From CAWIJJ01 sp963836405 (lineage in GTDB: Bacteria; Acidobacteriota; Terriglobia; Bryobacterales; Bryobacteraceae), in the NCBI GenBank assembly GCA_963836405.1, contig CAWIJL010000017.1:62001-126000 (forward strand): a stretch of 64,000 nucleotides of DNA, written 5' to 3'. Made by a program: the position numbers and the translations under genes. The notes under the pieces are model-generated. The model was not told the origin of the DNA and did not search any database. It was given only the letters and a program-made list of their open reading frames with translations. Below, piece after piece: positions 45,188-54,858 of this stretch (positions are counted from its first letter, which is position 1; the number at the start of each line of letters is the position of its first letter).

Positions 45188-47593
45188 TCAACGGTTTCCT
45201 TGCTGTGGCCCTATCCGTTCGAATTCAACTGTATACACGTGTCCCGCCTTGAGATTCAGCCGCGGTGACGGCTCGTCCTTCGAGGCAACGCGTGCCGGCT
45301 GGCGGCCGTCTCTCACCGAGCGGACAACCACGCCCGCCGGCAGCCTGAGTTGGTGCGCGCCGTCCACACTCGGCCGCAACGTGGCAGTGTCAGGCAGCCC
45401 GCCGCTCCACGTAAGATCCAGCTCCAACCCGCCGCGAGCGCGAAGCCCCGCGAAGTTGCCGCTGCTCCAGGCCTTCGGCAGCGCTGGAAGCAGATGCACT
45501 TCGCCTGCGCGGCTTTGCACCAGCATCTCGGCCACGGCCGCGGTCCCGCCGAAGTTGCCGTCAATCTGGAACGGCGGGTGATTGTCGAACAGGTTCGGCA
45601 GCGTGGAACTGCGCAGCAGCGCCGTCAGGTTTTCATACGCCTTTTCGCCGTCCGCAAGCCGGGCCCAGAAATTGATAATCCAGGCGCGGCTCCATCCCGT
45701 GTGGCCCCCGCCATTCGCCAGCCGCCGCTCGATAGTCGCTCGCGCCGCGCGAGCCAGTTCCGGCGTCTTCTCCGGCGTAATCTCGTCCCCCGGAAACAGC
45801 GCGAACAATTGCGACATGTGCCGGTGTCCGGGCTCGACCTCGTCGTAATCCTCCAGCCACTCCTGAATCTGCCCGTACCGGCCGATACGAATCGGCACCA
45901 GTTTTTCCCGCGCCGCGGCGACCTTCGCACGGAATTCCGGGTCGCTCCGCAGCGTCTCGCTGGCTTCGATCGTTTTTGCAAAAAGCGCGCGCAGGATCTC
46001 CGTATCCATCGTCGGCCCCATGGTGAGGACGGCCTTCTCTCCGTTAGGCAGCTTGTACTCGTTCTCCGGCGAAAGCGAGGGCCCGGTCACCAGGTGGCCC
46101 TTGCCGTCCGCCACCAGGTAATCCAGAAAAAATTGAGCCGCCTCCTTCATGATCGGATAGGCGCGTTCGGACAGGAATTTGCGGTCGCGCGTGAAATCGT
46201 AATGGTCCGCCAGGTGGAGCGAGAGCCAGGCGGCCCCCATCGGCCAGATGCCGTAGCGGGCGCCGTCAATCGGAACCGCATCGCCCCATAGATCCGTGTT
46301 GTGATGCAGGACGAACCCACCGGCGCCGTAGTAGAACTTCGCCTGCCGCCGGCCGTCTTCGCGCCCCTTCTCGATCAGGTCGAACAGTGGCTCATGCAGT
46401 TCCGAAAGATTCGTCGTCTCCACCGGCCAGTAGTTCATCTCGGTGTTGATGTTGATCGTGTACTTGCTGCCCCAGGCCGGTGTCAGGCTGTCGTTCCATT
46501 TGCCCTGAAGGTTGGCGGCCATGCTTCCCGGCCGGCTGCTGGCGATCAGGAGATATCGTCCGTACTGGAAATAGAGCGCGAACAGGTCGTCGTCCTTTGC
46601 GCCGCGCTGTAGGCTCTTCAGTCGCTCGTCGGTAGGCAGGGCGCGTGCCGCCGCATCCGCCGGAAGCTCCAGCCGCACGCGGCGGAAGAACTTCTGGTAA
46701 TCGGCCACGTGTTCTTTCCGAAGCGTGTCGTACGCGCGGGAGCCGGTGGCCAGATCGCGCAGGCACGCCGCCGCCATGTCCTTCTCGCGGATTTCCGTGG
46801 CAGCTACGACGATCAACGTAACGCTGTCGGCGGCGGTAACGTCCAGGCGATCGGCGTCCGTCGCGATGCGCCCTCCGGTCGCCGTGGCCTTCACCTCCGC
46901 GCGGAAACGGACCCCCGTGTTATTCTCGCCGCGAGCGTTCTTAGGCAGAGCCTGGCCAGTGAGAATCAGGCCGCCCCGCGCCGCCTCGCTCGTCGCATCG
47001 GCGGGCCGGGTGATCGTCGCACGAAACGAGATGCTACCCGGCTTATCCGCGGTCAGGCGCACCACGATGCACCGTCCCGGCGCGGAAGCGAACACTTCCC
47101 GTGTGAAGTGTACGCCGCCCGCGGTATAGCGCACGCTGGCGATGCCGGTATCGAGGTCCAGTTCGCGGCGGTAGTCGCTCGCCTCCACGGCCGCGCCGAA
47201 ATCCAGCCAGAGATCGCCCAGCGTCTGATAGACCGGAAGGGCCCGCGGGATGCTGATCATGGTCCGATCGGCCAGTGCCTGAGCCTCCGCCGGATGCCCT
47301 TCCATCAGGAGACGGCGGACCTCGGGGAATGCCTTGGATGCCTCCGGATTGGCCCGGTCGCGCTTCTCGCCCGACCAGATAGTGTCCTCGTTGAGTTGTA
47401 AATGCTCCTTGCGGGCGTCCCCAAACATCATGGCGGCAAGCCGTCCGTTGCCAACAGGCAGGGCTTGCGTCCACGCCCCCGCGGGCTGCTTGTACCAAAC
47501 CTTCAGCGCATTATCGTCCGCGGCGAGGCACAGGCTCGAAGCCGCCAGCGCCGCAACCCCCACCGTCGTTCGAAGCGATCGATGTCGCGCCAT
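45188..47593 (-). CDS. GH95 alpha-L-fucosidase
   Basis: 801 residues from ATG 47593, signal peptide to about residue 24. It matches the GH95 plan: N-terminal beta-sandwich (WTQALPVGNGRLAAMMFGDA, LQLNEDTIWSG), an (alpha/alpha)6 barrel with KYTININTEMNYWPVETTNL, GFVLHHNTDLWGDAVP and FQIDGNFGGTAAVAEM, and a C-terminal sandwich. The key catalytic residues of the inverting enzyme (the Asn-Asp pair in NTEMNYW/NTDLWGD and the Asp in QIDGNFG) are present. It removes alpha-1,2-fucose, e.g. from xyloglucan side chains. Probably periplasmic or surface-bound. Confidence 0.94.
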   Translation of the reverse strand: MARHRSLRTTVGVAALAASSLCLAADDNALKVWYKQPAGAWTQALPVGNGRLAAMMFGDARKEHLQLNEDTIWSGEKRDRANPEASKAFPEVRRLLMEGHPAEAQALADRTMISIPRALPVYQTLGDLWLDFGAAVEASDYRRELDLDTGIASVRYTAGGVHFTREVFASAPGRCIVVRLTADKPGSISFRATITRPADATSEAARGGLILTGQALPKNARGENNTGVRFRAEVKATATGGRIATDADRLDVTAADSVTLIVVAATEIREKDMAAACLRDLATGSRAYDTLRKEHVADYQKFFRRVRLELPADAAARALPTDERLKSLQRGAKDDDLFALYFQYGRYLLIASSRPGSMAANLQGKWNDSLTPAWGSKYTININTEMNYWPVETTNLSELHEPLFDLIEKGREDGRRQAKFYYGAGGFVLHHNTDLWGDAVPIDGARYGIWPMGAAWLSLHLADHYDFTRDRKFLSERAYPIMKEAAQFFLDYLVADGKGHLVTGPSLSPENEYKLPNGEKAVLTMGPTMDTEILRALFAKTIEASETLRSDPEFRAKVAAAREKLVPIRIGRYGQIQEWLEDYDEVEPGHRHMSQLFALFPGDEITPEKTPELARAARATIERRLANGGGHTGWSRAWIINFWARLADGEKAYENLTALLRSSTLPNLFDNHPPFQIDGNFGGTAAVAEMLVQSRAGEVHLLPALPKAWSSGNFAGLRARGGLELDLTWSGGLPDTATLRPSVDGAHQLRLPAGVVVRSVRDGRQPARVASKDEPSPRLNLKAGHVYTVEFERIGPQQGNR

Positions 47594-47625
47594 ATTGAAT
47601 CCGCACCTTTACTTAGTCGCGGGAC

Positions 47626-48765
47626 TTAGTCCCGGAACAACAGCGGCGCGTACTTCGAAAGGTACACTTGCCAGTTCGGCCAGCTATGTCCCCCGCCAGA
47701 CTCGTTCCAGACGTGTTTCACATTTTTCTGGGTGAGCAGGTCGTGCATGCCCTTGACGCCGTTGTAGCCGGGATCCTCCGTGCCGCAACCGATCCACAGC
47801 ACTTTGAGTTTTTGGTTCAGAAGCGCCGGATCCATCTTCTCCCATTCCGCTCGATTGCCGCCGCCGCTGAATGCCGCGATGTACGCAAACTGATCGAGAT
47901 GGTGGAGCCCGATCGCCATCGATTGGCCCGCGCCCATGGAAAGACCTCCGATCGCCCGGTATTTGCGGTCCGTCAAGACGCGGTATTTGCCCTCGACCAG
48001 CGGCTTGACGCTCGTCAGCAATTCCTTTTCGATGGCCCCCGGATCGTTGGTGGGCTGCGTCGCCGTGGCCGCGGGCTTGATCTCACGCGGCACGTGCCCG
48101 TACGGCATCGCCACGATCATCGGTTTGATTTTTCCTTCCGCCAGAAGATTATCCAGAATCGCATTGGCCCGGCCGGTCCAGGTCCAGGAGGACTCGATTT
48201 GACCGTTGCCGTGCAGAAGATAAAGTACCGGATACTTCTGCTTGCCGGTTTCATAGCCCGGGGGCGTATAGACATAGACCATGCGCTCCATGCCCAGGTT
48301 CTTCGAATCGTAGAAGTTCACGTGGACGGTCCCGTGCGGCACATTACGCTCTTCGAAAATCGCCTTCTCGCTCCCCGGAACGAAGAACAGGCTGGTGGGT
48401 CCCCAGCGCCGCAATTCGAGATTGGGGTTCGACGGATCGGGCATGCGCAACCCACCGTCGATCGCGTATCCGTAGGTGTAAAAGCCCGGAGGAAGCGGGC
48501 CCACCTTGAGACTCCACACGCCTTGCTCGTCCCGCTGAAGCGGCATCGGTTTCTTGATGAATTCCAGGATCCCTGGCGATCCCATCAACAGAACTTCGCT
48601 GGCCTTGGGGGCGAACAGTCGAAAGGTGACGCTACGGTCCGCGTGCACTTCGGGCGAAACCGGAATGTTGTTGGTGTTTTCGTAGGCAGGCGCCGGACCG
48701 CGCTGGCAGAACAGCGTGCCGGACACGGCGCAACAAAGTGCCGCGGCGACTAGTGGCCGAATCAT
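47626..48765 (-). CDS. CE1-type esterase with N-terminal E-set domain
   Basis: 379 residues from ATG 48765, signal peptide ending LFCQ. Residues about 38-125 form a CBM48/E-set sandwich (SVTFRLFAPKASEVLLMG). An esterase-D domain follows with YPVLYLLHGNGQIESSWTW, nucleophile Ser in AIGGLSMGAGQSMA, Asp in IGCGTEDPGYN and His in ESGGGHSWPNWQVYL. This layout is that of the feruloyl-esterase module in xylanases. It has two paralogues, at 60453-61757 and 61773-62960. It is placed between the GH95 and GH3 genes. Confidence 0.86.
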   Translation of the reverse strand: MIRPLVAAALCCAVSGTLFCQRGPAPAYENTNNIPVSPEVHADRSVTFRLFAPKASEVLLMGSPGILEFIKKPMPLQRDEQGVWSLKVGPLPPGFYTYGYAIDGGLRMPDPSNPNLELRRWGPTSLFFVPGSEKAIFEERNVPHGTVHVNFYDSKNLGMERMVYVYTPPGYETGKQKYPVLYLLHGNGQIESSWTWTGRANAILDNLLAEGKIKPMIVAMPYGHVPREIKPAATATQPTNDPGAIEKELLTSVKPLVEGKYRVLTDRKYRAIGGLSMGAGQSMAIGLHHLDQFAYIAAFSGGGNRAEWEKMDPALLNQKLKVLWIGCGTEDPGYNGVKGMHDLLTQKNVKHVWNESGGGHSWPNWQVYLSKYAPLLFRD

Positions 48766-48901
48766 TCTACTTCTCCTTCACGGAAAAAGCTCCAGGGCCG
48801 CCAAGCCCGCTCCGGGCGCTGTAAGCCCTTCCAGGATTCTCAATGCTACGCGAAGGTAATTTCGGAGTCAAGCAACGGTGCGGGTTGGGAGGTTTGGTCT
48901 G

Positions 48902-48928
48902 GGCGGCGCACCTCTCACGTGCGCCGCC
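48902..48928 (-). terminator. Hairpin after the GH3 gene
   Basis: A perfect 10-bp stem (GGCGGCGCAC / GTGCGCCGCC) with a 7-base loop, 17 bases after the GH3 stop on the minus strand. There is no T-run, but strength and position fit transcription end or 3' protection. It separates GH3 from the rest of the minus-strand run. Confidence 0.55.
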
Positions 48929-48944
48929 TCAAAGCCGCTCATTG

Positions 48945-51155
48945 CTAGCGTGTTACGGTGGCGGTCAACGGCGTGCTGCGGGAAGATCCGCCGGCGTAGA
49001 ATCTATACTGCCCTCCAAGCAACTCCCAGTCGTCTTTTTGTTCATTGAAGATGGAGAGCAGCTTCGGCTCCAGTTTCAGGGTCACGGTTTTCGATTCGCC
49101 GGGCGCAAGCTCCACTTTCTGCCAGGCCACCAGCCGCCTCGGCGGTTCCTGCGCAGCAGGCGGCAGCGCGGCGTAAACTTGCGCGATTTCGGCGCCCGCC
49201 CGCCGGCCCGTATTCCGAACGGTGAACGACACGCTGTCCATGCCCGCTTTCAACCCGGAGTAGGCGAACGTGGTGTAGGAGAGGCCATAGCCGAAAGGGA
49301 AGAGGGGCTGTTTGTCTTCCGCGTCAAACCACTTGTAGCCCACCTTCAGGCCTTCCGTGTAGTCGATGTCGAACCCGGCCGGCATTCCTCTGCCGCCCCT
49401 ACCGGCCGTCGCGCCGGCGGGCTGCTCCGGAGGCATCCCGGGAATCGCGGGATGCGGCAAATCGGCTTCGGACTTCGGGAACGTGGCGGGCAGCTTGCCG
49501 GAGGGATTGACGTCGCCGAACAGGATATTGGCGAGAGCTTCGGCGCCGCGAACGCCGGGATACCAGATTTCGATGGTAGCGCTTACCTTATCGATCCAAG
49601 GCATGGCCGCCGGACCGCCCGTTTCGAGCACCACGATCGTGTGCGGATTGGCGGCGGCTACCGCGGCCACCAGCTCGTCCTGCTTGTTGCTCAGCGTGAG
49701 ACTGCGCAGGTCGCGGCCTTCACTGGTCGGCTCATTGACGAAGACGATGGCCACCTGCGACGACTTGGCGAGTGCGGCCGCGGCAGCCAGGTCCGCGCCA
49801 TCGTTGTATTCCACTTTGGCTTTGGGCGCTTTGGCGCGGATGGCCTTCAGGGGCGAGGACGGGAACCAGACGGGAGGGCCGCCGAACCGGCTGGGGCCGC
49901 CGCCGGGAGGATCGACCTGCGCGGAACCGCCGCCGGAGAGGACGCCCGTATCGGCGTGCGAACCGATAAGCGCGATGGAAGTCACCGCCGCGCCGCTCAG
50001 CGGAAGCTGGTTGGCGGCGTTCTTCAACAGCACCGAGCCCTGCTCGGCAATGGCCTGCGCCGTATCGGCGCCCTTGAACGGATCGACCACGCGGCCGCGC
50101 GGCGGATCGTCTACGATGCCATAGGCGAACTCGGTGCGGACGATGCGGTGAACCAGATCGTTGAGGCGCGACATCGGAACTTCGCCGCTTTCCACGGCCT
50201 TCTTGAGGGCGTCGCCAAAACGCGCGCGCGCGACATCGGCGCCGGGCTGTTCGTTATCCATGCCCGCCATCACGGCTTTCACCGTGCTGTGCGTCCCACC
50301 CCAATCGGAAAGGACGAACCCCTTGAACCCCCAGGCATTCTTCAGGACGTCGGTGAGCAGGTAGCTGTTCTCGCACGCCCAGTCGCCGTTGAGCTTGTTG
50401 TAAGAGCACATGACCATCCCGGGCTGGCCCTCGGTGATGGCGATTTCAAACGCGAGCAGGTCGGTTTCCCGCATTACGCGTTTGCCCATCCGCACGTTGC
50501 CGATGTTCCGGCCGGTTTCCTGGTCGTTGAATGCGTAGTGCTTGATATCGCCAATTACCTTTTGGGATTGCAGGCCCTGGACGAGCTGGGCGGCCATCTT
50601 GCCGGCCAGGATCGGATCTTCGCCCTGATACTCGAAGTTGCGGCCGTTGCGCGGCTCGCGCATGATGTTCACGCCGCCGCCGATGGAGCTGTTGTAAAGC
50701 TGATCGCGCAGTTCGCGGCCGATCAGTTCGCCGTAGGCGAAGGCCATTTTCAGATCCCACGTAGCTGCCCCGGCGATCGCCGAAGGCAACAACGTGGCGT
50801 AGCGGCCGCGCTCCGCGGCGGAACGCACGCCCACGGCCGAATCGGCCAACTGAATCGCCGGCAGGCCGAGCCGCGGAATCGGAGACACCACGCCCGCGCC
50901 TCCGTTGGAGATCGCGCCGGCGGCCTGAAAACCACCCGGCCCGTGAGCCAGGGAGATCTTCTCGTCGAGAGTCATTTCCGCCACCACCAGATCGGCACGT
51001 TGATCTGGTGAAAGATCCTTATTCATCCACGGACCGGCCGGCGCGCGCTGCTGCATCGGCCCTTGGGCCACAACGGGCGCCAGGCCTGCGATCGCCAGAA
51101 TGGCGGCGATTCCCGCCCAAACAGCGAGGCGGCGATGCTTCTTTTCCATATTCAT
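48945..51155 (-). CDS. GH3 beta-glucosidase/xylosidase
   Basis: 736 residues from ATG 51155, eight bases after AAGGAG. A signal peptide ends PVVAQ. The (beta/alpha)8 domain holds DIKHYAFNDQE and the nucleophile Asp in GFVLSDWGGTHS; the second domain has VLLKNAANQLPLSG and a Glu-rich loop FVNEPTSEGRDL for acid/base. A C-terminal Fn3-like domain (FAYSGLKAGMDSVSFTVRNT, GRRAGAEIAQVY) ends the chain. Two short Gly/Arg/Pro-rich inserts are present (PPGGGPSRFGGPP, AGATAGRGGRGMP). It hydrolyses terminal beta-linked glucose or xylose. Confidence 0.94.
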   Translation of the reverse strand: MNMEKKHRRLAVWAGIAAILAIAGLAPVVAQGPMQQRAPAGPWMNKDLSPDQRADLVVAEMTLDEKISLAHGPGGFQAAGAISNGGAGVVSPIPRLGLPAIQLADSAVGVRSAAERGRYATLLPSAIAGAATWDLKMAFAYGELIGRELRDQLYNSSIGGGVNIMREPRNGRNFEYQGEDPILAGKMAAQLVQGLQSQKVIGDIKHYAFNDQETGRNIGNVRMGKRVMRETDLLAFEIAITEGQPGMVMCSYNKLNGDWACENSYLLTDVLKNAWGFKGFVLSDWGGTHSTVKAVMAGMDNEQPGADVARARFGDALKKAVESGEVPMSRLNDLVHRIVRTEFAYGIVDDPPRGRVVDPFKGADTAQAIAEQGSVLLKNAANQLPLSGAAVTSIALIGSHADTGVLSGGGSAQVDPPGGGPSRFGGPPVWFPSSPLKAIRAKAPKAKVEYNDGADLAAAAALAKSSQVAIVFVNEPTSEGRDLRSLTLSNKQDELVAAVAAANPHTIVVLETGGPAAMPWIDKVSATIEIWYPGVRGAEALANILFGDVNPSGKLPATFPKSEADLPHPAIPGMPPEQPAGATAGRGGRGMPAGFDIDYTEGLKVGYKWFDAEDKQPLFPFGYGLSYTTFAYSGLKAGMDSVSFTVRNTGRRAGAEIAQVYAALPPAAQEPPRRLVAWQKVELAPGESKTVTLKLEPKLLSIFNEQKDDWELLGGQYRFYAGGSSRSTPLTATVTR

Positions 51156-51232
51156 ATGATGAACTCCTTTTTAACTCAATTCCCGGCGCGACGCGCTGGT
51201 ACATCGCCCACTTCAATTCCCGGTTTCGCGCC

Positions 51233-52531
51233 TCATATTGCGAAAATCCCAAGCGCAACCGAGGCCAACGCCATACACACAGACGCTCCCAGCAGGAAGG
51301 GAAACGAAAACCTTTGATGATCGCCCAGGTCCACGCCGGCGAGGCCCACGATGAGAAAAGTCGCGGGCGTCAGCGGACTCACCGGAAACCCTGTGGTCAT
51401 CTGCCCGATAATCGCCGCCTGAGCCATCTGAACCGGCGGAGTGCCGAACGCCTTCCCCGCCTCGGCCAACACCGGCAGCACTCCGAAATAGAAAGAGTCC
51501 GGATCGAACAGGAGGCTGAGCGGCATCGAGACAAGGCTGAGGGCGAATGGCAGATGCGTGCCGAACCCGCGGGGCACCAGCGCCACCGCCGAGTTCGCCA
51601 TTGCGCCCAGCATGCCCGATTCCCGCATGATTCCGGTGAAGGCTCCGGCGGCAAACAAAACGCCCGCCATCGTTAACGCGGCTCTCGCGTGGGCGTCCAT
51701 TCGGTCGCGCTGCATCCGAATGTCCGGGTAGTTGATCTGCAGCGCCAGCACCACTCCCACCATGAACACGGCCACTGGCTCCAGTTTGAACGCGATCATC
51801 GCGGCAACCAGGCCTACCGTCAGCGCCAAGTTCAACCACGCGCGCCCCGGCCGCCGCAGCGCCATCTCTTCTTTGTCCAGGTGCCGAGGCAGGATCTCGC
51901 CTTTTCCCTTTTTGCCTGCAAGTCCCAGGCGCCGGGCTTCGCGGGCGCCCAGGCGCCACGCGCACAGGAAAACAAATGCCAGACCCACCATCTGTACCGG
52001 CGCCATCGGATTGAAGATCGCCGCCACCGGAATCTTCAGGGCGGCCGAGGCGCGGATCATCGGCCCGGTCCATGGAAGAAAGTTGACGCCCGCCGCCATG
52101 GACGCCGCGCACGCCAGAATTCTGCGGTCCATTCCCACCCGCTCGTACAAGGGCAACATGACGGGAATCGTCACCAGAAACGTCACCGCGCCAGAGCCAT
52201 CGAGATGGACGAGCAGGGCCAGCAGAGCGGTGCCCATTACGATCCGCGAGGGGCTGCTTCCAACCGTTGCGAGAATACGGTCGATGATCGGGTCCAGCAT
52301 TCCGGCGTCCGTCATGATGCCGAAATACAGGATCGCGAAGATGAACATTCCGGCAACAGGGGCCACGGTCTGAATTCCATGCACCATGAACCCGGCGGTC
52401 TGCAGGCCGAAGCCGCCCGCCAGCGAGGCCGCAACCGGCACGGCGATCAGTGCGGCCAGGGGCGTCATCCTCTTGCCGAGAATGACCCCAAGCAGAACCG
52501 CGATTGTCGCAAAGCCGAGGAGGGCCTGCAT
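51233..52531 (-). CDS. CitMHS-family citrate/metal transporter
   Basis: 432 residues from ATG 52531, with eleven or twelve membrane helices. Family features: GIMTDAGMLDPIIDRILATV, LLVHLDGSGAVTFLVTIP, FLPWTGPMIRASAALKI and the second-half repeat FDPDSFYFGVLPVLAEAG with TTGFPVSPLTPATFLIVG. CitMHS proteins import citrate or similar acids complexed with Mg or Ca together with protons. It follows the CoA-transferase gene by 9 bp, so the imported acid may be activated by that enzyme. Confidence 0.9.
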   Translation of the reverse strand: MQALLGFATIAVLLGVILGKRMTPLAALIAVPVAASLAGGFGLQTAGFMVHGIQTVAPVAGMFIFAILYFGIMTDAGMLDPIIDRILATVGSSPSRIVMGTALLALLVHLDGSGAVTFLVTIPVMLPLYERVGMDRRILACAASMAAGVNFLPWTGPMIRASAALKIPVAAIFNPMAPVQMVGLAFVFLCAWRLGAREARRLGLAGKKGKGEILPRHLDKEEMALRRPGRAWLNLALTVGLVAAMIAFKLEPVAVFMVGVVLALQINYPDIRMQRDRMDAHARAALTMAGVLFAAGAFTGIMRESGMLGAMANSAVALVPRGFGTHLPFALSLVSMPLSLLFDPDSFYFGVLPVLAEAGKAFGTPPVQMAQAAIIGQMTTGFPVSPLTPATFLIVGLAGVDLGDHQRFSFPFLLGASVCMALASVALGIFAI

Positions 52532-52540
52532 GGCTCACGT

Positions 52541-53788
52541 CTATGCGCTCTGGTGAGCCGGCTGCTCGTAGACGATCCCGGCTTCCGCGAGCGCGTCGAT
52601 GGCGGCCTCATCCAGCCCAAGCAGTTCCTTGAGCACCGCGGAAGTATGCTGCCCCAGAAGCGGCGCGGGCGACCCCGGCGAGCCCGGAGTCTCCGAAAGT
52701 TTCACGGGCGTGCCGGTCGCGCGATGTTTGCCCGCCTTTGGGTGCTCGATGATCGGGAACATGCGCCGTTCCTCGGACTGGGGATGCTCCACGACATCCT
52801 TGAAATTCCGTACAGGCGAGCCCGGAATGCCGGCCCGCTGCAATCGATCGATCCACGCGGACGTGGACTGCTTGCGAAACTCCTCTTCCAGTAACGGCTC
52901 CAGCGTGGCCCGGTTGCGGATGCGCGCGCCGTTCGTCTCGTAATCGGGGTGCTTCTCGAGATCGGGCCTCTCAATCGCGACGCAGAACGCCGACCAAAGC
53001 CGCTCGCTGCCGACCGCAATCGCAATGGCGCTGTCCGCCGTCTGGAAAACCCGGTACGGCACCACCGTCGGAAACGCAGTCCCCATCGGCCGCGGGATGT
53101 CGCCCGAACCCAGGAAGCTCATGTAGTTCGAACTCATGGTGGAGATCATGCTATCGAGCATCGAGACGTCCACGTACTGGCCGGTGCCCGTGGCTTCCCT
53201 CGCCCGCAGCGCCAGGAGAATGCCGATCACAGCGAAGAGCCCGGCGGTGGCGTCCGTCACCCCGTAACCGCACCGTGTAGGTTCGCCCTGCTCCGTCCCC
53301 GTGATGCTCAGAAGACCGCTCGAGGCCTGGACCACCAGGTCCATCGCGGCCTCGTCGCGCGAAGGCCCGTGCTGGCCGTATCCCGAAATCGAGCAGTAGA
53401 TCAGCCGGGGGTTGCGCTCGTGCAAGGCTGCGTACCCCAGGCCGAGCCGGTCCATGGCGCCAGTCCGGAAGTTTTCGAGCACTACATCCACCGTGTCGAT
53501 CAGCCGCAGGCACAAATCGAGACCCTCGGGCCGCTTCAAATCGATGGAGATCCCCAGCTTGCCGCGATTCAGCCCCAGAAAGAAATGAGCGTCGCCGCCC
53601 GCGAATGGCGGCCCCCAGCCCCTTCCCATGTCGCCCGAGCGCGCCTCCAGCTTGTAAACCTCCGCACCGTAATCCGCCAGCAGAAGAGTGCAGAGAGGAC
53701 CGGCGAGGGCATGCGAAAAGTCCAGCACGCGGACTCCGTCCAGCGGCTTCGGGCTCCGGATTTCATTCGTTCCATTGTTCGATGTCAT
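52541..53788 (-). CDS. Class III (CaiB/BaiF) CoA-transferase
   Basis: 415 residues from ATG 53788. Family motifs: GVRVLDFSHALAGPLCTLLL at the N-terminus, DVVLENFRTGAMDRLGLGYA, CSISGYGQHGPSRDEAAMDL with the catalytic Asp, GYGVTDATAGLFAVIGILLA and GTGQYVDVSMLDSM. It moves CoA between carboxylic acids. The substrate is not set by sequence; neighbours (CitMHS transporter, LysR regulator) suggest a di- or tricarboxylic acid. Confidence 0.93.
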   Translation of the reverse strand: MTSNNGTNEIRSPKPLDGVRVLDFSHALAGPLCTLLLADYGAEVYKLEARSGDMGRGWGPPFAGGDAHFFLGLNRGKLGISIDLKRPEGLDLCLRLIDTVDVVLENFRTGAMDRLGLGYAALHERNPRLIYCSISGYGQHGPSRDEAAMDLVVQASSGLLSITGTEQGEPTRCGYGVTDATAGLFAVIGILLALRAREATGTGQYVDVSMLDSMISTMSSNYMSFLGSGDIPRPMGTAFPTVVPYRVFQTADSAIAIAVGSERLWSAFCVAIERPDLEKHPDYETNGARIRNRATLEPLLEEEFRKQSTSAWIDRLQRAGIPGSPVRNFKDVVEHPQSEERRMFPIIEHPKAGKHRATGTPVKLSETPGSPGSPAPLLGQHTSAVLKELLGLDEAAIDALAEAGIVYEQPAHQSA

Positions 53789-53934
53789 GGGACTGCTCGA
53801 TTCGACGCGTGCGCCCTTCCAATTCTACGGGCAGAGACCCGCCCGGACAATTCGCATTGCCAAATATCATTGATAAGCAGCTCGAATGAATCTCCCCATC
53901 CGGTGATAACGTATTCTGATAGGCGGTCCGGCGC
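53789..53934. promoter_or_regulatory. Divergent control region with a LysR-type site
   Basis: 146 bp between the CoA-transferase and LysR starts. TATCATTGATA at 53865-53875 is a near-palindrome, and ATTCG/CGAAT arms flank it about 32 bp apart. Both are of the kind LysR proteins bind in divergent promoters. No clear -10/-35 pair is visible. Confidence 0.5.
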
Positions 53935-54840
53935 ATGACCAACCTCAATTTGCGGCACCTGGAAGCGTTCGTGAGCGTAGCGGCCGCCGGGAACTTCACA
54001 CGCGCCGCGGAGTTGCTCCACATCTCGCAGCCCGCATTGACCGTGCAGATCCGGCAACTCGAAGAAGTCATGGGCGTCCGGCTGCTCGACCGCAATACGC
54101 GAACCGTTCGACTGACAAAGATCGGGCAGCAACTGGCGCCCGTCGTGCAGCGGATCCTCCGCGAACTCGAGACCGTAGTGGCGCACGCCCACGACATGGC
54201 CGCCGGAGTGCGCGGGACGGTCAGCATCGCCGCCCTGCCCTCCGCATGCTCCATGATCCTGCCGAAGATTATCGCGGGCTACCGTGCGGGTCATCCGGGC
54301 ATCGCCATCAGCTTGAAGGATGCCGTGGCTCAGAAGGTCATCGCCATGGTGCGGAATGACGAAGTGGACTTTGGAGTCGGTAGTTTCGCCGAGCCCGATC
54401 CGTCCATCCAGGTGCTCCCTCTTTTCACCGATCGCATGCGCGTCGTCTTTCCCCTTGACTCCCCGCTGGCGCGCAAGCGGAAAATCGGATTGAAGGATCT
54501 GGTGAACTATCCGTTGATTCTCATGGATTCTCAAAGCAGCGTTCGCATGCTGGTGGATCGCGCCTTCAGCTCAATCGGCCACATCCCCGCGCCTGCCTAC
54601 GAGGCGACCTATATGTCATCGGCGGTCGGAATGGCAAAGGCAGGGCTCGGAGTGACGTTCCTTCCTTCGTCCACACTGGAAGTTTCGGAACTGAGCGGGC
54701 TGGCATCGCGGGTCGTGGATTATCCGGGGCTGACCCGGAATATCGTCGCTATCCGAAAAGCGGGCCGCCAGCTTGCGCCGGCGGCGGCCAACTTTTTGAA
54801 TGTGCTCGTGGCGGAGTGCAAGCAGATCGCCGGCTCCTGA
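53935..54840 (+). CDS. LysR-family transcription regulator
   Basis: 301 residues from ATG 53935. The N-terminal winged helix is MTNLNLRHLEAFVSVAAAGN followed by FTRAAELLHISQPALTVQIR and QLEEVMGVRLLDRNTRTVRL. The effector domain (about residues 90-295) has the usual two lobes. It lies divergent from the CoA-transferase-CitMHS pair, so it most likely activates them in response to the transported acid or a derivative, while repressing itself. Confidence 0.94.
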   Translation: MTNLNLRHLEAFVSVAAAGNFTRAAELLHISQPALTVQIRQLEEVMGVRLLDRNTRTVRLTKIGQQLAPVVQRILRELETVVAHAHDMAAGVRGTVSIAALPSACSMILPKIIAGYRAGHPGIAISLKDAVAQKVIAMVRNDEVDFGVGSFAEPDPSIQVLPLFTDRMRVVFPLDSPLARKRKIGLKDLVNYPLILMDSQSSVRMLVDRAFSSIGHIPAPAYEATYMSSAVGMAKAGLGVTFLPSSTLEVSELSGLASRVVDYPGLTRNIVAIRKAGRQLAPAAANFLNVLVAECKQIAGS

Positions 54841-54858
54841 GAGCCGGTCTCCCGATCC

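Noticed and set aside
48843..51011. 722-codon plus-strand frame opposite GH3
   Set aside because: GH3 on the minus strand has all catalytic motifs; the opposite frame has shadow-type composition and no motif.
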